Under the pieces are notes generated by a model that was not told the DNA's origin, did not search any database, and was given only the letters and a program-made list of their open reading frames with translations. A DNA stretch of 21,531 bases from CAG-1000 sp964345385 (GTDB lineage: Bacteria; Bacillota_I; Bacilli_A; RF39; UBA660), in assembly GCA_964345385.1 (NCBI GenBank), contig CAYFQM010000010.1, positions 1 through 21,531 of the forward strand, given 5' to 3'. Position numbers and translations under genes: made by a program. Below, piece after piece: positions 14,197 to 21,390 of the stretch; the stretch's first letter is position 1; each line of letters starts with the position of its first letter.

Positions 14197-17131
14197 AGTT
14201 TTCTAATTTAACACTAACTAATTTAGAAACACCTGATTCTTGCATTGTAACTCCATAAAGTACATCTAGGTATTCCATTGTTTTCTTTTTGTGTGTTATT
14301 ACTAATAATTGAGTTTTCTCTTTATAACTCTTTAAGTATTCACAAAATATTGTTACATTAGAGTCATCTAAATCAGATTCTACTTCATCTAATATAACAA
14401 ATGGAACATTTTTAAGATTCATTATAGCAAATAATAAACTAATTGCAGTTAATGTTTTTTCTCCTCCTGATAATAATGATATAGGTTTTAATGTTTTACC
14501 ACTAGGAACAGCTATTATATTAATTCCTGTTTCTAATATATTATCTGGATCAGTTAACTCTAAGTGAGCTTCTCCTCCTTTAAATAATGATTTAAATACA
14601 TTATTAAACTCAATATTAATTTTATCATAAGTAGTTTTAAACTTATCAATCATTATGTTATCCATTTCATCAATTATTTTTAATAAATCTTCTTTACTTT
14701 TTATTAAATCTTCTTTTTGTTTGCTTAAAAATCCTACTCTATTACTTATTCTTTCATATTCTTCAATACTTCCTAAATTAACTTCACCTAAAGATTTAAT
14801 AGTTCTTCTTAAACTATTTACTTTATCTCTTGCATCTTTTTCATCTGTTTCTAATATATAATTATTTTTAGCTTTTTCATAAGTCATAGAATAATCTATA
14901 TTAAGTCTATTTAATAAATTATCTAATGAAGAATTTAATTTAGTAATATCTATATCAAGAGTATGTATATTATTTGATATAGATGATTCATCTTTATTCA
15001 TTTTCTTTATTGAGGATTCTAAAACTATTAAATCTTTATTTAAATCTAATTTTTCTTTATTTAATAGTTCTTGTTTCTTTTCATATTCATGTTTTTTATT
15101 CTCTAAATTATAATATTTTTCTATTATATCATTTAACTCTTTATTTAAAACTTCAGAATGAGTTGATAAACTATTAATTTCTTCTTTAACTAACTTTAAA
15201 GCTTTTTCATTCTCTTCTAATAGAGTTTTTTTACTATTAATACTTTCACTTATATTAGCAAGCGATATATTTAACTCAAATATTTGATCCTTTATTTTCT
15301 TTATTTTCTCTTCATTTTCTTTTATATCTTTTTCTAAATTAACTAGTTCTTCATTTAAAGCTTTTATATTAATACTTAATTTATCTAGTTCATATCTATC
15401 AGATATATATGAAGTATTTGTTTTAATAGATCCACCTGTAATAGATCCTCCTATATGAAGAATTTCTCCATCTAAAGTAACTACTCTATATAAATGATTT
15501 ATTTTTTTACTTATACTTTGAGCATCTTTTAAATTAGAAGCTACTATTATATTACCTAGTTGATTCATTACTATATTATAGTATTTACTATCATACTTTA
15601 CTAAATTACTTGCTACATCAATAAATCCAGGATGAGACTTTACTTTTGCTAGTATATTTGGATCTATACTTCTAGGTTTAATAATATTTAAAGGAAAGAA
15701 AGTTACTCTTCCTTTATTATGTGATTTTAAATATTCTATTGCTTCTTTAGCGCATACTTCATCTTCTACTACTATATTGTTTGCTGAGTATCCTAAAGCA
15801 ACATCAAGCATAGTAGAGTATTCACTCTTAGTTTCAATTAAAGCAGCTAAAATGTTATGTATACCTCTTAATACAGGGGTTTCTAATATACTTCTAACAC
15901 TATATGGTACTTTACTTAAATTGTTTATATTATTATTTAATATATCTATTTTAGAATTTATTTCTATTTTAGTTATATTCTTTTTATTATATTTTTCATT
16001 TAATGAAGAAGTAATAATTTCAATATCACTTAATTCTCTTGATAAAGAAGTAATTTTATTAAATATATTATCTTTTTCTTTACCTAAGTTACTAATATCT
16101 ATATTAATATTATTAATTGCACTTTCTATTTTGCCTTCTTTATCTTTTAAACTAACTAAGTTATTTTTAATTTCATCACTATTTTTATCATATTTGTTTC
16201 TTTCACTCATTAATGCTTTTTTATTAGATGCTTCAATTATTGCTTTATTAACACTGATTAATTCTTCACTACTTTTCATTAACTCTTCATCTATTTGCAT
16301 TATTTTAGACTTTAATTTTTCTACTTCAGTTGATTCAGAAGATGATGAAGTATTTATTTTAGTTAGCTCATTTTCTAAATTTTGTTTTTGCCCTTCTTTA
16401 GTTTTAAGCACTTCACTAAAGTTGGTAATATCTTTTACTATTAAAGCAACTTCTATTTTTTCTAATTCACTAAAAGCATTCTTATATTCCCTAGCTTTAA
16501 TACTTTCTTTTTCTAATGTAGGAAGATTTTCACTTATTTCACCAATAATCATATCTACCCTACTCATATTATCATGAGTTCTATCAAGTTTTCTAAGGCA
16601 CTCTAGTTTTCTTCCTTTATATTTTAAAACACCAGCAGCATCTTCAAATATAATTCTTCTATCTTCTGGTTTTTCACTTAATATTTGATCTACCTTTTTT
16701 TGAGGAACTATATTAAATGATTCTTTACTACTCATTGTATCTATTAATAGATTAGTTATGTCTTTTAGTCTACATTTTTCATTATTTATTAAGTATTCAT
16801 TTTCTCCAGTTCTATAAACAACTCTTTTTATTTCAACTTCACTATAATCTATATTAAGTCCTCTATCAGAGTTATCAAATAAAATAGACACACTAGCAAA
16901 ATTAGATGGATTTCTTGAAACTGAACCACTAAAAATAACATCACTCATGTTAGATGCTCCTCTTAAAGCTTTAATACTTTGCTCTCCTAAAACCCATTTA
17001 ACTGCATCTACTATGTTACTTTTACCACTTCCATTAGGACCTACTATACCAGTAAAAGATTTATCTAATTCAATAGTAGTTTTATCTGCAAAAGATTTAA
17101 ATCCATTAATTTTAATTTCTTTTATGTACAT
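14195..17131 (-). CDS. smc: Chromosome segregation ATPase SMC
   Basis: Condensin ATPase that extrudes DNA loops with ScpA and ScpB (not in this window). Seen: N-terminal Walker A GPNGSGKSN (31-39) after IKINGFKSFADKT; Q-loop region KWVLGEQSIKALRG; hinge at about 400-560 with ALGYSANNIVVEDEVCAKEA and GRVTFFPL; signature LSGGEKTLTAISLL (887-900); Walker B VPFVILDE (909-916) with D-loop SDLDDSN; and H-loop VITHKKKTM. The two coiled-coil arms flank the hinge. At 978 residues it is about 200 shorter than the usual 1,180, and the shortening seems to lie in the arms since head and hinge motifs are intact. It follows rnc, as in the Bacillus rncS-smc order, but has its own promoter. Confidence 0.96.
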   Translation of the reverse strand: MYIKEIKINGFKSFADKTTIELDKSFTGIVGPNGSGKSNIVDAVKWVLGEQSIKALRGASNMSDVIFSGSVSRNPSNFASVSILFDNSDRGLNIDYSEVEIKRVVYRTGENEYLINNEKCRLKDITNLLIDTMSSKESFNIVPQKKVDQILSEKPEDRRIIFEDAAGVLKYKGRKLECLRKLDRTHDNMSRVDMIIGEISENLPTLEKESIKAREYKNAFSELEKIEVALIVKDITNFSEVLKTKEGQKQNLENELTKINTSSSSESTEVEKLKSKIMQIDEELMKSSEELISVNKAIIEASNKKALMSERNKYDKNSDEIKNNLVSLKDKEGKIESAINNINIDISNLGKEKDNIFNKITSLSRELSDIEIITSSLNEKYNKKNITKIEINSKIDILNNNINNLSKVPYSVRSILETPVLRGIHNILAALIETKSEYSTMLDVALGYSANNIVVEDEVCAKEAIEYLKSHNKGRVTFFPLNIIKPRSIDPNILAKVKSHPGFIDVASNLVKYDSKYYNIVMNQLGNIIVASNLKDAQSISKKINHLYRVVTLDGEILHIGGSITGGSIKTNTSYISDRYELDKLSINIKALNEELVNLEKDIKENEEKIKKIKDQIFELNISLANISESINSKKTLLEENEKALKLVKEEINSLSTHSEVLNKELNDIIEKYYNLENKKHEYEKKQELLNKEKLDLNKDLIVLESSIKKMNKDESSISNNIHTLDIDITKLNSSLDNLLNRLNIDYSMTYEKAKNNYILETDEKDARDKVNSLRRTIKSLGEVNLGSIEEYERISNRVGFLSKQKEDLIKSKEDLLKIIDEMDNIMIDKFKTTYDKINIEFNNVFKSLFKGGEAHLELTDPDNILETGINIIAVPSGKTLKPISLLSGGEKTLTAISLLFAIMNLKNVPFVILDEVESDLDDSNVTIFCEYLKSYKEKTQLLVITHKKKTMEYLDVLYGVTMQESGVSKLVSVKLEN

Positions 17132-17154
17132 ATTTCACCTATCATTACTATACA

Positions 17155-17182
17155 ATTATAGCATAAATATAACTCTTTTCAA
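17155..17182 (-). promoter_or_regulatory. Promoter of smc
   Basis: Minus strand -35 TTGAAA (17177-17182), 16-base spacer, -10 TATAAT (17155-17160). Predicted start near 17148, AGGTGA at 17135-17140, ATG 17131: a 17-base leader. Confidence 0.75.
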
Positions 17183-17184
17183 AT

Positions 17185-17210
17185 AAAAAGAGCTATTTTA
17201 AGCTCTTTTT
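17185..17210 (-). terminator. Terminator of rnc
   Basis: 10-bp perfect stem AAAAAGAGCT/AGCTCTTTTT with a 6-base loop that contains the rnc stop codon; it ends next to the -35 box of smc. Confidence 0.85.
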
Positions 17211-17839
17211 TCATATGCTTCTTTAGCAGCTAATTGTTCTGCTGCTTTTTTACTTGATGCAGTTCCTTTACCATATACTAATCCATTAATTACTGCTTCA
17301 ATAGTATATAGTTTATTATGAGATGGTCCACTTTCAGATACTAAGTTATATATAACACTTTGTTTAACAGTTTGAACATCTTCTTGAAGAAGAGTTTTAT
17401 AATCCATTAAAAAGTCTTCTTTATTTTTAATATGAGGCACTATTAACTCATTAAATAACTCTTTTACTTTATCTAATCCATATTCTAAATATATAACAGC
17501 TATAATAGATTCAAATGTATCAGCTACAATAGCTTTATTAGCTTTTTTAATACCATTACCTAGTTTTATATAACTGGGTAGTTTAATAGCCTTAGAATAC
17601 TCATATAAAGCATTCTCACATACATAAAGACTTCTTAATTTACTCATTTTTCCTTCAGGATAATTAGTATTATGATAAAGATACTCACTAGTAACAATTT
17701 CTAATACTGCATCTCCTAAATATTCTAATCTTTCATAACTTTTAGTATTATGTTCATTAGCATAGCTACTATGAGTTAAAGCTTCATTTAATAGATTCTT
17801 ATTTTTAATAAATATACCATATTTTTCTAATGTTTTCAT
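17198..17839 (-). CDS. rnc: Ribonuclease III
   Basis: Cleaves double-stranded RNA in rRNA and mRNA processing. Numbered from ATG 17839: catalytic signature ERLEYLGDAVLEI (36-48), second metal-binding pair in DTFESIIAVIY (107-117), then a C-terminal double-stranded RNA-binding domain (about 147-213) with the typical ending GKGTASSKKAAEQLAAKEAY. Length 213 is slightly compact. A GTG six bases upstream is in frame but overlaps AGGAG, which is spaced for ATG 17839. Confidence 0.97.
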   Translation of the reverse strand: MKTLEKYGIFIKNKNLLNEALTHSSYANEHNTKSYERLEYLGDAVLEIVTSEYLYHNTNYPEGKMSKLRSLYVCENALYEYSKAIKLPSYIKLGNGIKKANKAIVADTFESIIAVIYLEYGLDKVKELFNELIVPHIKNKEDFLMDYKTLLQEDVQTVKQSVIYNLVSESGPSHNKLYTIEAVINGLVYGKGTASSKKAAEQLAAKEAYEKRA

Positions 17840-17865
17840 ATTCACTCCTAAGTAATTACATATAA

Positions 17866-17894
17866 ATTATAAAATATTATTAGATTTTATTCAA
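17866..17894 (-). promoter_or_regulatory. Promoter of rnc
   Basis: Minus strand -35 TTGAAT (17889-17894), 17-base spacer, -10 TATAAT (17866-17871); predicted start near 17859. Confidence 0.75.
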
Positions 17895-17899
17895 TATGA

Positions 17900-17929
17900 T
17901 TTCCATTTTAAGTAAAAATATATTATAAT
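17900..17929 (+). promoter_or_regulatory. Promoter of yidD, placing transcription start at the ATG
   Basis: -10 TATAAT (17924-17929) with TTTCCA (17900-17905) at 18 bases. The A of the yidD ATG is the seventh base after the -10, so the transcript is predicted to be leaderless. Confidence 0.55.
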
Positions 17930-17935
17930 ATTATT

Positions 17936-18139
17936 ATGAAAAAGATATTAATATACTTAATTAATTTATATCAAGCTACTCCCCTTCATACTCATTCAAT
18001 GTGTAGATTTTACCCAACATGTAGTGAATATATGAAACAGGCTATTATAAAATATGGTTATAAAGGAATATTTATTGGTATAAAAAGAATATTAAGATGT
18101 CATCCATTTGGTAAATATGGATTAGATGAATTAAAATAA
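17936..18139 (+). CDS. yidD: Membrane protein insertion efficiency factor YidD
   Basis: 67 residues. Family hallmark CRFYPTCSEYMKQAI (23-37), followed by YGYKGIFIGIKRILRCHPFGK and a short tail GLDELK, where most homologues have GGxDPVP. Three conserved Cys are present. YidD is a small peripheral membrane protein thought to help YidC-dependent insertion; no yidC/oxaA, rpmH or rnpA is adjacent. There is no Shine-Dalgarno sequence before the only plausible ATG. The next gene begins 10 bases downstream with its own GGAG, so the two are co-transcribed. Confidence 0.93.
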   Translation: MKKILIYLINLYQATPLHTHSMCRFYPTCSEYMKQAIIKYGYKGIFIGIKRILRCHPFGKYGLDELK

Positions 18140-18149
18140 AGGAGAAAAG

Positions 18150-19004
18150 ATGAAAAAAATAATATTAATTATATCACTTTCACTATTATGCGCTTGCTCA
18201 CTAAATAATACTTTTACTGATAAATATTTATATTCAACAGTATATCCTATAGAATATGCAGCAGAAAGCTTATATAATGAATATAGTAATATTGATAGTG
18301 TATATCCTAATGGAGCTAATAAAGAGTATATAGTAACTGAAAAAAAGAAAGATATTTATGCTAATGCAGATATATTTGTATATTCAGGATTACTTGGTGA
18401 ATCATCATTAACAAAAGACTTACTTAATAGAAACAATGAACTTAAAATAATAGATGCTACTAAAGGAATGAACTTAAATAATGATATAGCAGAACTTTGG
18501 TTAGATCCATCTAATTACTTAATGCTTTGTAGTAATATAAAAAGGTCTTTAATAGATTATAATAATTCATATACTATAACAGCTACTATAGAAAAAAACT
18601 ATGAAGCATTAAATGAAAAAATATCTGAATTAGATGTTTCACTTTATAACCTAGGTAAAAATGGAACATATAATACTATACTTACTACTAATAATGTATT
18701 TAACTTTTTAAAGAAATATAATATAAATGTTGTTTCATTAGATGAAGAAAATACTAATTTAGATAAAAACTATGCAGATGCTAAAAAATTAATATCAGAA
18801 AAGAAAGTAGATTTTATATATATGCTTGATGGTGAAGAAATACCTGATTCATTAGAAAAATTTATTTCAGATAATGGACTAATAAAAATAAGCATAAATA
18901 ATTTATACACTATAACAGATGAAGAAGTAGCATTAGAAAAAAATTATATTTCTATTATGAAAGATATAATAGATGAATATAAAAGAGAACTTTATAAAAA
19001 TTAA
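18150..19004 (+). CDS. Lipoprotein of the ZnuA/MntA substrate-binding family lacking metal ligands
   Basis: 284 residues. Lipoprotein signal with lipobox LLCAC (acylated Cys about 15-17). The body follows the metal-binding ABC substrate-protein fold (cluster A-I): VYPIEYAAESLYNEY, DIYANADIFVYSG, LKIIDATKGM, ELWLDPSNYLML, FNFLKKYNINVVSL and NYISIMKDIIDEYK line up with family blocks. The metal ligands do not. Where the family has PHxxEP the text is NKEYIVT; DPHxWLDP is IAELWLDP (His to Glu); the SHxAFxY block is TTNNVFNF (His to Asn); and the last acid aligns with Asn in SINNLY. No ATPase or permease adjoins it. Substrate unknown. GGAG precedes ATG 18150. Confidence 0.8.
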   Translation: MKKIILIISLSLLCACSLNNTFTDKYLYSTVYPIEYAAESLYNEYSNIDSVYPNGANKEYIVTEKKKDIYANADIFVYSGLLGESSLTKDLLNRNNELKIIDATKGMNLNNDIAELWLDPSNYLMLCSNIKRSLIDYNNSYTITATIEKNYEALNEKISELDVSLYNLGKNGTYNTILTTNNVFNFLKKYNINVVSLDEENTNLDKNYADAKKLISEKKVDFIYMLDGEEIPDSLEKFISDNGLIKISINNLYTITDEEVALEKNYISIMKDIIDEYKRELYKN

Positions 19005-19013
19005 CAATAAAAT

Positions 19014-19039
19014 AAAAACCAACATAATTGTTGGTTTTT
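19014..19039 (+). terminator. Terminator of yidD-lipoprotein operon
   Basis: 11-bp perfect stem AAAAACCAACA/TGTTGGTTTTT with a 4-base loop and a run of T. Confidence 0.9.
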
Positions 19040-19079
19040 TTAATATATACTTAATCTTTTATAATATATTTCATATTAT

Positions 19080-19547
19080 TTAATATAATTTTACACTAAG
19101 AGTAATTTTGTTTGAATTATTCATTTTTTTATATATTTCTATAGCATCTTCTGAGGAAATATAATCTTTCATTTTCTTTTTTTTAAATAAAGGCAACTCT
19201 TTTTCTTCTTCTGGTAAATATGTAATTGAATATATAGGTCCTAAACGACCATATTTTTCTTCTGTTTTTTGAAGTTTATAATCTTTTGTTAACTCTTCTA
19301 ATAACTCTTTTTCATTTCCACCTTCTGCCATACCATATATAATTTTAATGCTTCCTAATGGAGTATATAATTTATAAGGTAAACCATCATAAAATTCTAA
19401 TCCTATTCCACTATTATCAATAATTTGATTATAAAAAGGATTTATTTCATCATCACATTCATTTGTTTCTATTCCAAAGATTGCAATTTTTTCTAAAATA
19501 TCTTTTTTTATTTTAGCTATATTTTCCCAATATTCTATATCTGTCAT
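19080..19547 (-). CDS. Unknown cytosolic protein (155 aa)
   Basis: Not recognised. Starts with a helical part (TDIEYWENIAKIKKDILEKI), then a mixed acidic domain with YDGLPYKLYTPLGSIKIIYG, and a lysine-rich stretch LFKKKKMKDYISSEDAIEIY near residues 120-138. No membrane segment. The frame opens earlier at 19580, but that extension runs over the promoter; GGAG is placed for ATG 19547. Own promoter; its end converges on the lipoprotein terminator. Confidence 0.65.
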   Translation of the reverse strand: MTDIEYWENIAKIKKDILEKIAIFGIETNECDDEINPFYNQIIDNSGIGLEFYDGLPYKLYTPLGSIKIIYGMAEGGNEKELLEELTKDYKLQKTEEKYGRLGPIYSITYLPEEEKELPLFKKKKMKDYISSEDAIEIYKKMNNSNKITLSVKLY

Positions 19548-19566
19548 TAAAACTCCAATGACACTT

Positions 19567-19594
19567 ATTATAGCACACAAAAATAAAAAGTAAA
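19567..19594 (-). promoter_or_regulatory. Promoter of the 155-aa gene
   Basis: Minus strand -35 TTTACT (19589-19594), 16-base spacer, -10 TATAAT (19567-19572). The -35 lies inside the terminator of the upstream gene. Confidence 0.6.
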
Positions 19595-19612
19595 TAAAAT
19601 ATATTTACTTTT
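19586..19612 (-). terminator. Terminator of the 52-aa gene
   Basis: 11-bp perfect stem AAAAGTAAATA/TATTTACTTTT with a 5-base loop; the stop codon of the 52-aa gene lies in the stem. Confidence 0.8.
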
Positions 19613-19763
19613 GTTTAAGACTAAGCTTTTGTTTTTGCTCATTTCCTTTGTTATCTAATTTTTCTAACATTTTAATAACTCTATATTCTCTTTCTCTATG
19701 AGCTCTATCATATATTTCATTCCATCTTGATTTATTTTCTTCTTTTTTAGTTATATTAGTCAT
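19605..19763 (-). CDS. Small charged helical protein (52 aa)
   Basis: Not recognised. Reads MTNITKKEENKSRWNEIYDR and continues as a highly charged helix (AHREREYRVIKMLEKL), ending in a lysine- and glutamine-rich tail. The frame is open 18 codons further upstream, but GGGAGG lies 8 bases before ATG 19763, and the upstream part overlies the promoter. Has its own promoter and terminator, which supports a real independent gene. Basic character could fit nucleic-acid binding; that is a guess. Confidence 0.6.
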   Translation of the reverse strand: MTNITKKEENKSRWNEIYDRAHREREYRVIKMLEKLDNKGNEQKQKLSLKQK

Positions 19764-19788
19764 TATATAATCCTCCCTTGGTAATTTT

Positions 19789-19817
19789 ATTATACATTTA
19801 AAAAGAAGATTTGTCAT
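19789..19817 (-). promoter_or_regulatory. Promoter of the 52-aa gene
   Basis: Minus strand -35 ATGACA (19812-19817), 17-base spacer, -10 TATAAT (19789-19794). The -35 overlaps the loop of the permease terminator. Confidence 0.7.
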
Positions 19818-19824
19818 CTTCTTT
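19802..19824 (-). terminator. Terminator of the permease gene
   Basis: 9-bp stem AAAGAAGAT/ATCTTCTTT with a 5-base loop, followed by TTAAA on the minus strand; one arm overlaps the permease stop codon. Confidence 0.8.
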
Positions 19825-21217
19825 AAGCTTTAATTTCTTTTTTCTCACCAATACTAAGTATTAAGTTTAATAGTATTCCAAATATAGCAGCTCCTGCTAT
19901 ACAAGGGATGTTAAGACCAAAGAATGGAATATTTCCACCAAATGCATATTGTCCACCTATACCAATTACCATCATAGTAGCAATTATAGCTATATTTTTA
20001 GAATTAAACATATCTACTTTCTTATCTATCATTATAGCTAAACCTTGAGCTGCTATAGCACCAAATAAGTATATTTCTAATCCACCTATTACAGCTAGAG
20101 GAATACCATAAATTAGCTTTATAAATGGTGTAAAAAATGATATTATCATAGATATTATAGCAGCTACAATTAATACTGGTACTGAAAACACTTTAGTAAT
20201 AGCCATAGTACTTATATTTTCTCCATAGTTTGTTCCAGCTGGCCCTCCAACAAAACCAGAAATCATATCACAGATTCCATCTCCTATAAGATTTTTATCT
20301 AATAGTTTACTAATACCATATTTCTTTTTACTACTCTTCTTTTTAGCNNNNNNNNNNTGATATATATGAGCAGTAGATTCAGGTATAGTTGCAATAGCAA
20401 CAGGCATAATAGCAAGTATTGCAGCCCATGACCACTTAGGTAAACTAAACGCAGGTACAGCTAATATATTATTAGGTGAAGACCATAATGAAGAAGATAT
20501 TGCTGCTTCTGGTACAGCTCTAAATATATTAATGTCTCCTATTAAATATAAAAGCCCAGCTACAGCACATCCAGTTAAAGCACCTAATAAAAGTGGTATT
20601 TGAGATAAAAACCCTTTTAAATATTTAGAATATAGTATAGTAGAAATTAATGTAATTAAAGATACTACCCATATCCAATTACCACCTACTCCACCAGGAG
20701 TTGGTGCTGCATCAGTTAATGCATTTCCAGCTAATGTAAGACCAATTATTATAGCAGTTGATCCAGTTATAGTAGCAGGTAATATTTTTTCTACTGAGTT
20801 TTTACCAAAGTATCTTACAAGTAACCCAGCTATAATTGAAATTAAACCAGATGCTATAATACCACATTGAGCATAACTAATTAACTCAGTTGGTAATATA
20901 CCAGTAAGATTCCATGAAGCAATTTGTTCTGCAGTTCCTTCTGTCATAACCATACTTGATATAGCAGTTAAATATGCAAAACTAGATCCATAATATAATG
21001 GTATCTTTTTCTTAGTAATTAATATAAAGCATATAGTAGCAATACCACTAGCAAATATTGTAGTGGATATTTGAAAACCAGTTATTAATGCAACAGTAAC
21101 TGTAGCTGGAAACATAACAATTACTTGTTGTATAGCATATAATAGTAGTCTCCAAAATGTTGGCGTCTCATCAGGTAAATATCCAATGATAGCCTCTTCT
21201 TTTTTTGTTTTTTTCAT
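19823..21217 (-). CDS. Uracil/xanthine permease, NCS2 family
   Basis: About 464 residues including four unknown from the N run. NCS2 (UraA/PyrP-like) secondary transporter of nucleobases across the cytoplasmic membrane, with many hydrophobic helices throughout. Seen: TVTVALITGFQIST, PLYYGSSFAYLTAI in TM3, the signature block PESTAHIY with the substrate-binding Glu in TM8, and GFVGGPAGTNYGENISTMAIT in TM10. A lysine-rich cytosolic loop (AKKKSSKKKYG) follows the gap. Uracil is the likeliest substrate but xanthine or guanine cannot be excluded. AGGAAAGG precedes ATG 21217, directly after the U tract of a leader terminator, so expression is probably controlled by read-through. Confidence 0.9.
   Translation of the reverse strand: MKKTKKEEAIIGYLPDETPTFWRLLLYAIQQVIVMFPATVTVALITGFQISTTIFASGIATICFILITKKKIPLYYGSSFAYLTAISSMVMTEGTAEQIASWNLTGILPTELISYAQCGIIASGLISIIAGLLVRYFGKNSVEKILPATITGSTAIIIGLTLAGNALTDAAPTPGGVGGNWIWVVSLITLISTILYSKYLKGFLSQIPLLLGALTGCAVAGLLYLIGDINIFRAVPEAAISSSLWSSPNNILAVPAFSLPKWSWAAILAIMPVAIATIPESTAHIYXXXXAKKKSSKKKYGISKLLDKNLIGDGICDMISGFVGGPAGTNYGENISTMAITKVFSVPVLIVAAIISMIISFFTPFIKLIYGIPLAVIGGLEIYLFGAIAAQGLAIMIDKKVDMFNSKNIAIIATMMVIGIGGQYAFGGNIPFFGLNIPCIAGAAIFGILLNLILSIGEKKEIKA
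20348..20357. other. Assembly gap (10 N)
   Basis: Run of 10 N in the permease just after PESTAHIY. The frame is kept, but homologues usually carry a longer loop here, so residues may be missing. Confidence 0.95.
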
Positions 21218-21237
21218 ACTTTCCTTTCCTAAAAAAA

Positions 21238-21264
21238 AATACCAAAGCCAATAACTTTGATATT
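21238..21264 (-). terminator. Terminator/attenuator hairpin in the permease leader
   Basis: Minus strand AATATCAAAG-TTATTGG-CTTTGGTATT, a 10-bp stem with one G-U pair, followed by a run of T ending at 21231. The 5' arm begins at the base right after the leader ORF stop, and the permease ribosome site AGGAAAGG starts right after the T run. The G-U pair shows it works on the minus strand. Confidence 0.8.
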
Positions 21265-21345
21265 TTATTTAAATATAAAAGGCGAAAATAATAATACATG
21301 CATTTTTAATTTCAATAAATTATTGATATAAATTGCACTTCTCAT
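21265..21345 (-). CDS. Leader peptide of the permease (26 aa)
   Basis: ATG 21345 follows AGGTGA (21351-21356) at standard spacing and reads MRSAIYINNLLKLKMHVLLF then SPFIFK, stop. The last third is U-rich in RNA (TTATTATTTTCGCCTTTTATATTT). The stop codon directly touches the 5' arm of the terminator hairpin, so a ribosome reaching it would cover that arm. This is the layout of the E. coli pyrBI leader, where UTP shortage pauses polymerase on U-rich DNA and lets the ribosome catch up. Mechanism is inference; the ORF, ribosome site and hairpin are seen. It could also be an unrelated small protein. Confidence 0.55.
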   Translation of the reverse strand: MRSAIYINNLLKLKMHVLLFSPFIFK

Positions 21346-21361
21346 TTTTATCACCTAAATA

Positions 21362-21390
21362 AGATTAACATATATTTTAATTAAATGCAA
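21362..21390 (-). promoter_or_regulatory. Candidate promoter of the permease leader
   Basis: Minus strand TTGCAT (21385-21390), 17 bases, extended -10 TGTTAATCT (21362-21370). Only moderate matches; it would start the RNA almost at the AGGTGA of the leader ORF. Confidence 0.35.

Noticed and set aside
14655..17186. Several plus-strand ORFs of 64-266 codons opposite smc
   Set aside because: They are antisense shadows of the coiled-coil coding sequence, rich in Leu, Ser and Ile, without ribosome sites or domain motifs.
21280..21290. Shared word ATAAAAGGCGAA at 9281 and 21275 as a regulatory repeat
   Set aside because: One copy is a terminator arm and the other is inside the leader ORF; two copies of a 12-base AT-rich word are not enough to claim a regulon.
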